The translations under genes were made by a program, and so were the position numbers. Positions 26,772 through 34,868 of a stretch of 44,181 nucleotides of DNA are shown piece after piece. The stretch's first letter is position 1. Each line of letters starts with the position of its first letter. The stretch is taken from NCBI GenBank assembly GCA_002690915.1, contig NZGF01000046.1, positions 1-44,181 of the forward strand, given 5' to 3'. The stretch comes from Crocinitomicaceae bacterium (GTDB taxonomy: Bacteria > Bacteroidota > Bacteroidia > Flavobacteriales_D > Sanyastnellaceae). The notes beneath the pieces were generated by a model. It was not told the origin of the DNA and did no database searches. It was given only the letters and a program-made list of their open reading frames with translations.

Positions 26772-27167
26772 ATGAGCGGTGATCGATTTATCTCTATGGT
26801 AGAGACCGGAGTAGCGGCGTTATTGGTAACCCTGGCCCTGGTTGCGGGATACATTGTCATAAAACGAATGGTGCGCCAAATGCGGAAAGGCGTGGTTTTG
26901 GCGACCCGACAGTCCATCGATGAGGTCACGCTGCGATGGGCAACGGATGGACGATTACAGATTCACGTTCACCTTCCCAGCGGTATGTCTGGTCGGTTGG
27001 TTGTTTACGTAGAGTATGAACAGGGACGACCAGAAAAGCCTGCATTTGAATCCATAGACGCAACGGAGTCGATTGAAGCATCCATTGACGTGCGGAGCGA
27101 TGCGCGAGCTATTGTGATTGAAGCGCCAATGGAAAAGCTGTATCGTCCGCTCCCCACGCGCATTTGA
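26772..27167 (+). CDS. Small single-helix membrane protein, unrecognised
   Basis: A 131-residue product that I do not recognise. It has a short N-terminus, one transmembrane helix (about residues 12-29, VAALLVTLALVAGYIVI), a basic cytosolic flank (KRMVRQMRK), and then a soluble domain of about 90 residues with alternating strands. The positive-inside rule puts the soluble part in the cytoplasm. It follows the DUF493 gene by ten bases. The stop is two bases from the argS stop on the other strand. Confidence 0.7.
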   Translation: MSGDRFISMVETGVAALLVTLALVAGYIVIKRMVRQMRKGVVLATRQSIDEVTLRWATDGRLQIHVHLPSGMSGRLVVYVEYEQGRPEKPAFESIDATESIEASIDVRSDARAIVIEAPMEKLYRPLPTRI

Positions 27168-27169
27168 AC

Positions 27170-28966
27170 TTACATGCGTTTGGGCATTTCAATGCCCAAC
27201 AATCCCATGGCTATTCTGATTTGGTGAGCTACGCTTTGGGTGAGCGCAATACGCGCTTCACGCAGTGAGACATTCTCTTCGCCCAAGACCGGATGGTCCT
27301 GATACCAGCGAGAGAAAGCTTTGGTCAAATCGTACACGTGGTTTGCCACTAAACTGGGATCATAATGTTCCGCAGCCAATTCGACAATAGAGGGCCACAT
27401 CAACGTTTGTTGGATCAAGCGTAATTCATCTGCATCCCACACAGACGCGTCAATGCTTGTGATCCGCATGTCGATGTCCGCGTCTGCACACTTTGCCAAC
27501 ATGCTGGCTGCTCGCACATAATTAAATTGGATAAAGGGCGCAGTGTTCCCTATAAAATCGATGGAGGCCTTTGGATCGAACATCATTGACTTTGTGGGAG
27601 AGACTTTCAATAGGAAGTACTTCAAGGCCCCATATCCTACCTGTTTGAAGAGTGTAGCCTTTTCTTCTTCTGTTAAATCGTCGATTTTACCCAATTCATT
27701 GGCCATCTCTTCAGCCGTGTTTGCCATTTCCTCTAGCAAATCGTCCGCGTCAACTACCGTGCCTTCTCTGGATTTCATCTTCCCCTCGGGAAGCTCAACC
27801 ATTCCGTAACTCAGGTGGTGGTTATTCTTGGCTCCTTCGACACCAAGTTTCATCAAGATGGTGAATAGCACTTTAAAATGGTATTCCTGTTCATTCCCAA
27901 CGGTATAAACCTGGCGCTCCAAACCAGGGAAATCGCTATATCGAGTGATGGCCGTGCCGATATCCTGAGTCATGTAAACTGCTGTGCCGTCGTTGCGTAA
28001 GAGTAGTTTTTCGTCCAATCCTTCATCGCTAAGGTCTATCCAGACGCTTCCGTCTTCTTTCTTGAAAAACACACCTGATCCCAATCCGGCCGCCACTTGA
28101 TCTTTTCCGAGGAGGTAGGTGTCCGATTCGTAGTAGAGTTTGTCAAAATCGACGCCCATCTCTGAGTATGTTTCTTCAAATCCATCGTATACCCAACCGT
28201 TCATGGTCTTCCACAGCTCGACCACTTCTGAATTGCCCTGCTCCCATTGATGGAGCAGAGCATGGGCCTTTAGGAGGATGGGAGCTTGCTTCTTGGCGTC
28301 GCTCTCGTCCATGCCTTGTACCAAGAGCTCTGCCACTTCCTCCTTGAAGGCTCGGTCAAAAGCCACGTAATATTTGCCAACGAGTTTATCACCCTTGAGC
28401 CCTGCCGAATCCGGAGTTTCCCCCTCGCCAAACATTTGCCAAGCGACCATGGATTTGCAGATGTGAATGCCGCGGTCATTGATAATTTGGACTTTAATAA
28501 CCTCGTGACCTGCAGCTTCAAGTATGCGAGCGACGCTGTACCCGAGGAAGTTGTTGCGCAAATGCCCCAGATGCAGCGGCTTATTCGTATTCGGGGAGGA
28601 GTACTCCACCATAACCTTGGACCGGCTTCCTTTTTTCTGGATGCCAAACGCATCCAGATTGTGTGTCCGCAGCAACTGTTCTGTCCAATACACCGGAACA
28701 ATGGTGAGGTTCAAGAAACCCTTAACGACTTGGTAGGCTTTGATGAGTTCGTCGTTCGCGACCAACCATTGACCCAATGCCACACCCGTTTCTTCCGGGG
28801 ATGATTTGGAATGTCGAGTTAGTGGAAAGACAACAACCGTGCGGTCTCCTTCAAATTCTTTCCGGGTCTGCTGGAGCTGAATGTGTTCTGGTGCGATTTG
28901 CGCTCCAAAGCAAGCTTCACAGGCCTGGACGGCTGACTGCGCGAGGCGTTGGTCCAATGCATCCAT
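27170..28966 (-). CDS. argS: ArgS, arginyl-tRNA synthetase
   Basis: This class I synthetase charges tRNA-Arg. The 598 residues carry SSPNTNKPLHLGHLRN, with the HIGH motif as HLGH at 132-135, and a KMSKS equivalent KMKS at 396-399 within GKMKSREGT. The C-terminal DALR anticodon-binding domain covers about the last 130 residues (for example NYVRAASM). It is the last gene of a minus-strand run and follows the ctlX-like stop by three bases, so it shares a transcript with two guanidine-modifying enzymes. Confidence 0.97.
   Translation of the reverse strand: MDALDQRLAQSAVQACEACFGAQIAPEHIQLQQTRKEFEGDRTVVVFPLTRHSKSSPEETGVALGQWLVANDELIKAYQVVKGFLNLTIVPVYWTEQLLRTHNLDAFGIQKKGSRSKVMVEYSSPNTNKPLHLGHLRNNFLGYSVARILEAAGHEVIKVQIINDRGIHICKSMVAWQMFGEGETPDSAGLKGDKLVGKYYVAFDRAFKEEVAELLVQGMDESDAKKQAPILLKAHALLHQWEQGNSEVVELWKTMNGWVYDGFEETYSEMGVDFDKLYYESDTYLLGKDQVAAGLGSGVFFKKEDGSVWIDLSDEGLDEKLLLRNDGTAVYMTQDIGTAITRYSDFPGLERQVYTVGNEQEYHFKVLFTILMKLGVEGAKNNHHLSYGMVELPEGKMKSREGTVVDADDLLEEMANTAEEMANELGKIDDLTEEEKATLFKQVGYGALKYFLLKVSPTKSMMFDPKASIDFIGNTAPFIQFNYVRAASMLAKCADADIDMRITSIDASVWDADELRLIQQTLMWPSIVELAAEHYDPSLVANHVYDLTKAFSRWYQDHPVLGEENVSLREARIALTQSVAHQIRIAMGLLGIEMPKRM
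27180..27199. terminator. Perfect inverted repeat at the 3' end of argS
   Basis: Nine base pairs (TTGGGCATT with AATGCCCAA) with a two-base centre lie within the last argS codons, just beyond the stop of the plus-strand gene at 27165-27167. There is almost no space between the two convergent stops, so this could serve as a shared terminator, but no T-tract follows on either strand. Confidence 0.35.
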
Positions 28967-28969
28967 GGT

Positions 28970-29911
28970 TTATACGTTTTGCTTGGGTAAGTGGATTTCC
29001 GCAATCATGCACCGCGCACTCCCTCCGCCGCACGTTTCTATCGTTGGCAGGGGCGCATAAAGCAACGTCGTGTATCGCTGAAGTTCCTTGATTTGGGCCG
29101 GAAATAACGATAGATAGGCACTTTCACTCATCACTAAAATAGGTCCTTGCGTTCCCTGGATTTCGAGCATGTTTCCGGCGAATTGATTGACCTGCTCCTC
29201 GGTGATTGGAATAAGCGCGAGTCCGTCGTGAGCGATTGAATTTCGAAGCTGTTCTTGCTCCTTTAAGGAATCGATGCTCTCCAGACAGACCACGGCGTAT
29301 CCGCTTCCAATACTCATCATGACATTCGTGTGGTATATCGGTAGTCTTTTGCCTTCAACGGATTGAAAAGCCTTGAATGCCACAGGTTCGAAGTCCAATT
29401 GATCGCAAAAGTGATCCAAGGCTCGAGCGTCCGTTCGGTCGCTCAAGGCGGCGTAGGCCTTTCGATTGACTCGGTCTAGAACAATGCTTCCAGTGCCTTC
29501 TAGGAATTTATCGTGAGATTCAAATTCTGTAAAGTCGATGATTTCACGGACATCGAAGCCATAATGATGTTCCAACATCAATGGGACATCGTCTCTACGC
29601 TCGTCTCTTCGGTTAGGAGCGAACATGGGGTACAGGGCGATGGTGCCGTCGGCATGCGTGGAAATCCAATTATTTGGAAAAAGGGCGTCGGGCGTTTTGT
29701 AGGGATCGGCCTCATCGAAAATGATGACTTCAATCCCTTCGGACTTGAGCTGCTCCACCAATCCATCAAACTCTGCTTGGGCCAGTTGGATAATTTCCAA
29801 TGGGGAAGCCTTGGCGAGATCGCGTTGGTAGTGATTGTTTGTGGCCGTCTCCTCGTTTTTGCGAAAGGAGTGGGGGCGCACCATGAATACTGTCGATGTG
29901 GATTGATTCAT
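28970..29911 (-). CDS. CtlX-like amidinotransferase-fold hydrolase
   Basis: A 313-residue protein of the guanidino-group modifying superfamily (arginine deiminase, dimethylarginine hydrolase, amidinotransferase). Visible landmarks are FPNNW (79-83), EGTGSIVLDR (138-147), the catalytic His194 (in YHTNVMM) and the nucleophilic Cys301 (in GGGSARC). The layout is that of the CtlX citrulline-utilisation hydrolase group common in Bacteroidota; the actual substrate here is not known. Its start overlaps the stop of the next amidinotransferase-like gene by four bases, and argS follows three bases after its own stop. Confidence 0.8.
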   Translation of the reverse strand: MNQSTSTVFMVRPHSFRKNEETATNNHYQRDLAKASPLEIIQLAQAEFDGLVEQLKSEGIEVIIFDEADPYKTPDALFPNNWISTHADGTIALYPMFAPNRRDERRDDVPLMLEHHYGFDVREIIDFTEFESHDKFLEGTGSIVLDRVNRKAYAALSDRTDARALDHFCDQLDFEPVAFKAFQSVEGKRLPIYHTNVMMSIGSGYAVVCLESIDSLKEQEQLRNSIAHDGLALIPITEEQVNQFAGNMLEIQGTQGPILVMSESAYLSLFPAQIKELQRYTTLLYAPLPTIETCGGGSARCMIAEIHLPKQNV

Positions 29912-30831
29912 ATTACCGGAGTTCTTCGGAGTGGGAGGGTGGTGCAGCGAAGCAGCCCCCCCATTTTTGAAGTTTCCTGCAAATCAACTTCGACCACGTC
30001 ATATCCCCAATTCTTGAGGATGGCATTTGTACGCGAAAAGCGCTTGTCGGATATCACCGCATCGGGTGTTATGCTGAATACATTGCACATCATGTGCTCC
30101 ATTTCTTCTGCGGTAACCTCACAAACCTGTGATTCATCATAGCGATGCAGCAGAGCATGCAATTGCTCTGGGCGTTTGAATCCGGCTGGATGCACCAAAA
30201 GATGGCCCATCCCTAACGGCGCTAGGCAGCAATCAAGGTGCAGCGCGTTGCACCTAGAATCATGATCCGATTTCTGTAATTCAAGCACTCGTATCTCACG
30301 ATTTGGAAATAGCTCTCCAAGCCATTCCGCGGCCTTGTGGTTGGTCCGTGCGGTCGTGTAGGTGGCGAAGTCCTCATCGCTTGCGCATCCTACCCAGATT
30401 TCGTCGTGCATGGGCATGATGTCGCCTCCTTCCAATCGTACATCGCTCGGTGGACGATGCACCAAGCCAGGATTGCAGTCGAGCATCCCCATGATGCCCG
30501 CTTTTTCTTGCTCTCGGTCTTCGACCATACTGCTCAAGACGAAAGCATGGTCAATGACCACGCCGATGTCCCGCGCGAATACCTGATTAAATCCCTTTGC
30601 TTCTGGGCGTTTGATGAGTATCCCCCGTGCGCTTAAAGCATCAGCCAGGGCATCTAATTCCCGAGTCACGTCGGCTTCTCTGGGGTAGGTCCCTTTTGCA
30701 ACGTGTTTCCGCGACTGCGGATCATAGGTGTCTTCGAGCTTCGGAACCGGGCCCATTCCGACACCGATCCCCACCATCACAGCCTCTAGTGGCTGCCATT
30801 CGTCTTGAATATTCCACGTGATGGATCTCAT
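29908..30831 (-). CDS. Second amidinotransferase-fold (arginine deiminase/DDAH-like) enzyme
   Basis: A 307-residue protein of the same superfamily, clearly diverged from its neighbour. Landmarks are FARDIG (86-91), LEGGDI (133-138), His198 (in LHLDCC) and catalytic Cys296 (in GGLLRCTTLPL). The LEGGD and Cys-near-C-terminus pattern fits arginine deiminase, dimethylargininase or glycine amidinotransferase-type chemistry. The substrate cannot be told, but the pair probably acts on arginine-derived guanidines. The ATGA overlap with the ctlX-like gene indicates coupled translation. It starts 12 bases after the stop of the lipoprotein gene. Confidence 0.78.
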   Translation of the reverse strand: MRSITWNIQDEWQPLEAVMVGIGVGMGPVPKLEDTYDPQSRKHVAKGTYPREADVTRELDALADALSARGILIKRPEAKGFNQVFARDIGVVIDHAFVLSSMVEDREQEKAGIMGMLDCNPGLVHRPPSDVRLEGGDIMPMHDEIWVGCASDEDFATYTTARTNHKAAEWLGELFPNREIRVLELQKSDHDSRCNALHLDCCLAPLGMGHLLVHPAGFKRPEQLHALLHRYDESQVCEVTAEEMEHMMCNVFSITPDAVISDKRFSRTNAILKNWGYDVVEVDLQETSKMGGLLRCTTLPLRRTPVI

Positions 30832-30843
30832 AAAAAGCGTGAA

Positions 30844-31599
30844 TTATTGCTCTGCGGTTGGATCGTTGGTTCTTCGGTGGCGAAGTCCTTCTACCATTGC
30901 GTTTGCTCCCATCATGGATGCGCTCCCGGATTCATTGAAGTTTGGGGGGAGGAAGCACCAATGTGCGGAGTCAACATGGCTTACCGCCCAAATCCGGTTC
31001 AATCCCGAGACTTCCCAATACCGAAGAGGCAGTGAATCGCCGGGGACTAGGGGGGCTTCTTTGTAAACCGCGTTTCCTTTTCCGTAGTTGGACTCTACCA
31101 TCCCTTTCATCCCGTTAGGGCGTGGTCCGTCGTAGTTGGGGTGAAATTCGACGAAATGACTCAGCTGCATGTTGAGTAACACAACCTTTTGGTCACCATC
31201 AGTGAAAGCGGGGCTGGCGTAAACAACCTCAGCTGAAGCGGTGCGGTTCTTGACCCCGCGCTCTGTCCAGTAGATCAGCGCTTCCTTACTGCTTTTCAAG
31301 AACGTCGTATCCCCTTGTTTCTTGTGCATGGGGAAATGGCGCAACAGGTCGTCCCAACGTCCTTCATTGGTTGCGGAAAAGTAGTGGGTCAAATCACGAG
31401 CAATGGCTTCTAGCGTGTCTGTGGACACAAAGGCATGCAAGGATGCGTTCGAAAGGGTGACACGCTCAATCATCTCTTCGCTGATCTCAGGCATATCCTG
31501 AGCTCGGGAAGCATTCGAAGTGGGAGAATCGCAAGAAAATAACAGAACTCCTAGCAAGCAGATGCCTGGCAGAGGAGAGAGGAAAGTTCGTTGAAGCAT
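30844..31599 (-). CDS. Uncharacterised lipoprotein
   Basis: A 251-residue product with a signal peptide and a canonical lipobox ending at Cys23 (LLFSC), so it is anchored in the inner or outer membrane. I do not recognise the family. The mature part has helices near residues 40-75 (ISEEMIERVTL and following) and mixed strands after that; a Trp-rich segment (SHVDSAHWCF) lies near the C-terminus. It has its own -7 box four bases before the ATG. The two guanidine-modifying enzymes follow on the same strand after 12 bases. Confidence 0.75.
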   Translation of the reverse strand: MLQRTFLSPLPGICLLGVLLFSCDSPTSNASRAQDMPEISEEMIERVTLSNASLHAFVSTDTLEAIARDLTHYFSATNEGRWDDLLRHFPMHKKQGDTTFLKSSKEALIYWTERGVKNRTASAEVVYASPAFTDGDQKVVLLNMQLSHFVEFHPNYDGPRPNGMKGMVESNYGKGNAVYKEAPLVPGDSLPLRYWEVSGLNRIWAVSHVDSAHWCFLPPNFNESGSASMMGANAMVEGLRHRRTNDPTAEQ

Positions 31600-31603
31600 G
31601 GAG

Positions 31604-31611
31604 CAAAAATA
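31604..31611 (-). promoter_or_regulatory. Candidate -7 promoter box before the lipoprotein gene
   Basis: The minus-strand octamer TATTTTTG matches TAnnTTTG in full. It sits four bases (CTCC) before the ATG at 31599, within the 17-base gap behind the LON-domain gene. It may drive the lipoprotein, both amidinotransferase-fold genes and argS. Confidence 0.5.
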
Positions 31612-31616
31612 GCTCC

Positions 31617-32249
31617 TTAATTGGGAAACTGCCCCTTCGATTTTAATTGCATTTGTTGGACGATGAGCGCCTTGAATTGAACCGTCTCAATGAATCGTGC
31701 GTAGCGTTTTTCTTCGCTTTTGCAGCACAGCACTTCGTGCCTTTCGATAGGATTGAAGTCGTAACGTACCATGGCTTCTGTGAGCGATCGCACAGGACCT
31801 TGCTCTTCAGCTTTGCTGCCTTGTGCCTTCCAGTATTGCGAAAGTTCTTCGATGTGCGGCATTGCTCCATCTGGCACATTCCAACTCTTCCAAGTTTGCA
31901 ACCGTTCAATATTACCCATTGGGTATGGTGGGTCTTCGCCTAGGCTTGCACCATGAATCTCGTGCGTGGTAAATAGGTTGCTGCATTGTACCACAGCATC
32001 CCGTTCGCCAGAGCGCCCTGGTTCTGTAGCAAAAACCAAGCGAACGATACCACCGTAGATGGGCGCGTTGAAAGAATGAGGATTGGATGGGGTGTGGTAA
32101 GCGATTCCGATTTCTTCAACCTCGTTGTTTTCCATTGCATGAAATAGGCTCTGGTACCTTGGCTCGAAGATGTGTAACGCTAAGCGCTCACCAGGCAAGG
32201 GCAGAAGGCCCAACGGAAAGAGCGGGGTGGGAGTAAGGGGTTTTGGCAC
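31617..32249 (-). CDS. LON N-terminal (substrate-binding) domain protein
   Basis: A 210-residue soluble protein made of the Lon protease N-terminal domain alone (COG2802 type), with no ATPase or protease part. The start of the domain is clear: LFPLGLLPLPGERLALHIFEPRYQ. Stand-alone LON-N proteins are common in Bacteroidota; their function is unknown, and substrate or peptide binding is assumed. The start is GTG at 32249, since no in-frame ATG lies near the domain start. It follows htrA on the same strand after 66 bases. Confidence 0.85.
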   Translation of the reverse strand: MPKPLTPTPLFPLGLLPLPGERLALHIFEPRYQSLFHAMENNEVEEIGIAYHTPSNPHSFNAPIYGGIVRLVFATEPGRSGERDAVVQCSNLFTTHEIHGASLGEDPPYPMGNIERLQTWKSWNVPDGAMPHIEELSQYWKAQGSKAEEQGPVRSLTEAMVRYDFNPIERHEVLCCKSEEKRYARFIETVQFKALIVQQMQLKSKGQFPN

Positions 32250-32315
32250 ATTATTAGAACAAGTCGATGTACCAGAGGTTCCGGCTTTTGTTCACCTCAT
32301 ATTACACCCTGTGAC

Positions 32316-33788
32316 TCAATGTCTTACAGCCATCCCGTAATAGGCTTTTTGACCCTTTGGATAGAGGCCTTCGACAAGCAAGCCGTCATCGAAGTGTTCA
32401 AATGCGCCTTGAACATCAGAAGGCCCTTCGACGGAAATGGTATTGATTTTGGTAATGATGAAACCTTTTTGAATTCCAGCGTTGGTAAATTTTCCTTCTG
32501 CCAAGGAAGTGACTTGGGCCCCGCCGTCGATCTTAAGTGCAGAGGCGACAGCCGGCGGTACAGCTGAAAGTCCAGCGCTGGCTTCTTTGAGCCAAATGTG
32601 CTTGTTATCTGTGGCTGGGGTAGCTTCATCTGAGAAAGCTGTGTAGCCCTCGCGGGATTTCAGTTGCACTTCAACAATGGCTGTTGATCCGTTTCTTGCG
32701 AATTGCACCTGAACCACGTCTCCTGGATGGTAGCGTACGATACACTCTTGAAGTTCGGGAAAATTGCTCACAGGGGTTCCGTCAATTGCCAAAATGACAT
32801 CTCTTTGACTTAGGGCCGATTCGGCTGCTCCACTTCCCGGTAGTACCCCGGTGACAGCGCATCCGGCGACAGATTCCATTCCGAGTTCTTCGGCTAGGGT
32901 TTCCGTTACAGGGGTGACTTGAATGCCAAGGTAGGCCCTGCGCACTTCGCCAAAGTTCAGCAGATCACTGACGACTTTTTTTACAATGGTCGATGGAACG
33001 GCGAACGAATACCCGCTGTAGCTGCCTGTAAGGGATGCAATGGCCGTATTGATACCGATTAATTCACCTTGGGAGTTGACCAATGCGCCGCCGCTATTTC
33101 CAGGGTTTACGGCCGCATCTGTTTGGATGAAAGACTCGATGGGGTATTCCATCGTGCTCGGATCACTGCGTAAAATGTTGATGTTACGTGATTTGGCGGA
33201 TACGATGCCTGCTGTAACGGTGGAGGTCAAGTCAAATGGATTGCCCACTGCAAGTACCCACTCCCCAATGCCCACATCGCTTGAGGCACCAAATGGAACG
33301 GTTGGGACAGGTCCGATAGGTTCGATTTTCAAAACGGCAAGATCGGTTGATGGATCCGTGCCAACGATTGTCGCTGGATAGGTCCGGTTGTCATTTAACG
33401 AGACCAAGATCTCATCAGCTTGATCAATGACGTGGTTGTTCGTGACAATGTACCCGCGATCGTCGATGATGACGCCAGATCCAGATCCTTGAGCGGGTCG
33501 GTCACTTCCTCCGTAACCGAACAGCTCCAACCACGGATGGGATGATGCACCTCGGCTTTGCCTAGTTTTCACATGGACAACGGCGTCGACGGTACGACCT
33601 GCAGCCTTTACAAAAGAAGGGGCTTCCATGGCGCCGATGATGGCGGATCTGGTCTGAGTTCGTTTGTATGCAGGTCGTTCTTGCCATTGAAGTGGCTGTT
33701 CCGATGGGGCATTCGAATGCAGGGTCAGGATGGCTCCTAGGCATCCTGCGCCGAAGCCGATGGTCGCTGATATCAAATGATTCTTCAT
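32316..33788 (-). CDS. HtrA/DegP-type serine protease with two PDZ domains
   Basis: A periplasmic quality-control protease. From the ATG at 33788 the product has 490 residues. It opens with an N-terminal signal anchor, followed by a trypsin-like domain with His119 (in TNNHVI), Asp149 (in TDLAVL) and Ser232 (in GNSGGAL), and two PDZ domains at about 290-380 and 415-490. The longer frame to 33830 begins with TTG and adds 14 residues with no signal-peptide character, so the ATG is preferred. The second PDZ is diverged. It stands alone between the oxygenase gene (108 bases upstream) and the LON-domain gene. Confidence 0.93.
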   Translation of the reverse strand: MKNHLISATIGFGAGCLGAILTLHSNAPSEQPLQWQERPAYKRTQTRSAIIGAMEAPSFVKAAGRTVDAVVHVKTRQSRGASSHPWLELFGYGGSDRPAQGSGSGVIIDDRGYIVTNNHVIDQADEILVSLNDNRTYPATIVGTDPSTDLAVLKIEPIGPVPTVPFGASSDVGIGEWVLAVGNPFDLTSTVTAGIVSAKSRNINILRSDPSTMEYPIESFIQTDAAVNPGNSGGALVNSQGELIGINTAIASLTGSYSGYSFAVPSTIVKKVVSDLLNFGEVRRAYLGIQVTPVTETLAEELGMESVAGCAVTGVLPGSGAAESALSQRDVILAIDGTPVSNFPELQECIVRYHPGDVVQVQFARNGSTAIVEVQLKSREGYTAFSDEATPATDNKHIWLKEASAGLSAVPPAVASALKIDGGAQVTSLAEGKFTNAGIQKGFIITKINTISVEGPSDVQGAFEHFDDGLLVEGLYPKGQKAYYGMAVRH

Positions 33789-33896
33789 CGCATGCTCGTT
33801 AAAATGGTTGTGCCAAAGCAACGAGTTCAAGCGATGAAATCACATCGCGAAGTTCTAAAGAAACCCTAACCGATATCTTAATCCGCGTTAAAAACG

Positions 33897-34868
33897 CTAT
33901 TTCGCTAAGCCAATTTCGCGTAGACGCTGTTCGAGGTAATCACCCGCATTGATAGGGGGGTCGATTGGTGCTGCACCTTCTTCGACTAAGTGAGGCATTG
34001 CATCAAGTCGCATGTCAGGTTTGGGGTGACAAAAAAACGGCATGGAAAACCGTGGCTTGCTCCACTCTGAGCGTGGCGGGTTGACCACCCGATGCGTGGT
34101 TGACTTCAATCGGTGGTTCGTGAGGCGTTGAAGCATGTCACCCACGTTGACCACAATGTGCTCCGGCAACGCAGTGATTGGAATCCAGGCTTGGTCGTTG
34201 CGCAGTACTTGTAATCCTGACGCAGAAGCACCAACTAGTAGCGTGATCAAATTGATGTCTTCATGTTGTCCAGCGCGAACCGCTGAATCTGGCTCAGAAG
34301 CGATTGGCGGATAATGAATGGCTCGCAGGATGGAGTTCCCTCCTGCCACCCAGTCATCGAAATAGAACTCATCAACACCGAGGTGAATGGCAATGGCACG
34401 CAGCACAGTTTGTCCAAGCTCTTCGAGTGCTTCAAAGGTTTCTATCGCGGTTTTCTGAAATACCGGATATTCTTTGACCTCTTCATTGCGGGGGAAGTGG
34501 AGGGGGGCGTGGTGGACAGGTGGATGAGGTTGTCCTACTTGCCAGAACTCTTTCAAGTCAGCGGCTTCGCTGTCTTTAGCGTGCTCCACGCCCATTGAAA
34601 CGAATCCTCGTTGGTTATTGGTTTCGGGACGGGCATACTGCCGTTTGGTCTCTGCTGGTAAGGCAAAAAACGATTCTGATTCACTGTACAATCGTGTGAT
34701 CAGTTCGTCGGATATACCATGGCCGTGAATGGCTGCAAATCCAATGGTTTCATATGCCTCACCGAGTGCGGAAGCGAAAGCGGCTTTATCCTTTTCGCTG
34801 CCGTTTTTAAAGGCTCGAATATCGAGGGTTGGGATGCCTGTTAGAAGGTGGGGGTCTGATTTGGCCAT
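33897..34868 (-). CDS. Isopenicillin N synthase-like 2-oxoglutarate/Fe(II) oxygenase
   Basis: A 323-residue non-haem iron enzyme of the DIOX_N plus 2OG-FeII_Oxy architecture. Iron ligands are His202 and Asp204 (in GQHEDIN) and His259 (in STTHRVV); Arg273 and Ser275 (in RFSMPFF) bind 2-oxoglutarate. The N-terminal domain has GFAAIHGHGI. The substrate is unknown. The ATG at 34868 overlaps the end of the glycosyltransferase gene by 28 bases. It is the last gene of the LptF/LptG-glycosyltransferase run, so a role in modifying a surface glycan or lipid is possible but not shown. Confidence 0.88.
   Translation of the reverse strand: MAKSDPHLLTGIPTLDIRAFKNGSEKDKAAFASALGEAYETIGFAAIHGHGISDELITRLYSESESFFALPAETKRQYARPETNNQRGFVSMGVEHAKDSEAADLKEFWQVGQPHPPVHHAPLHFPRNEEVKEYPVFQKTAIETFEALEELGQTVLRAIAIHLGVDEFYFDDWVAGGNSILRAIHYPPIASEPDSAVRAGQHEDINLITLLVGASASGLQVLRNDQAWIPITALPEHIVVNVGDMLQRLTNHRLKSTTHRVVNPPRSEWSKPRFSMPFFCHPKPDMRLDAMPHLVEEGAAPIDPPINAGDYLEQRLREIGLAK

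Noticed and set aside
29513-30142. Plus-strand open frame (209 codons) across the two amidinotransferase-fold genes
   Set aside because: Both minus-strand genes have full catalytic motifs and overlap tightly; this frame is a shadow.
33885-33897. Hairpin GCGTT-AAA-AACGC at the end of the oxygenase gene
   Set aside because: The stem has only five pairs, and no T-tract follows on the gene's strand, so terminator function is not supported.
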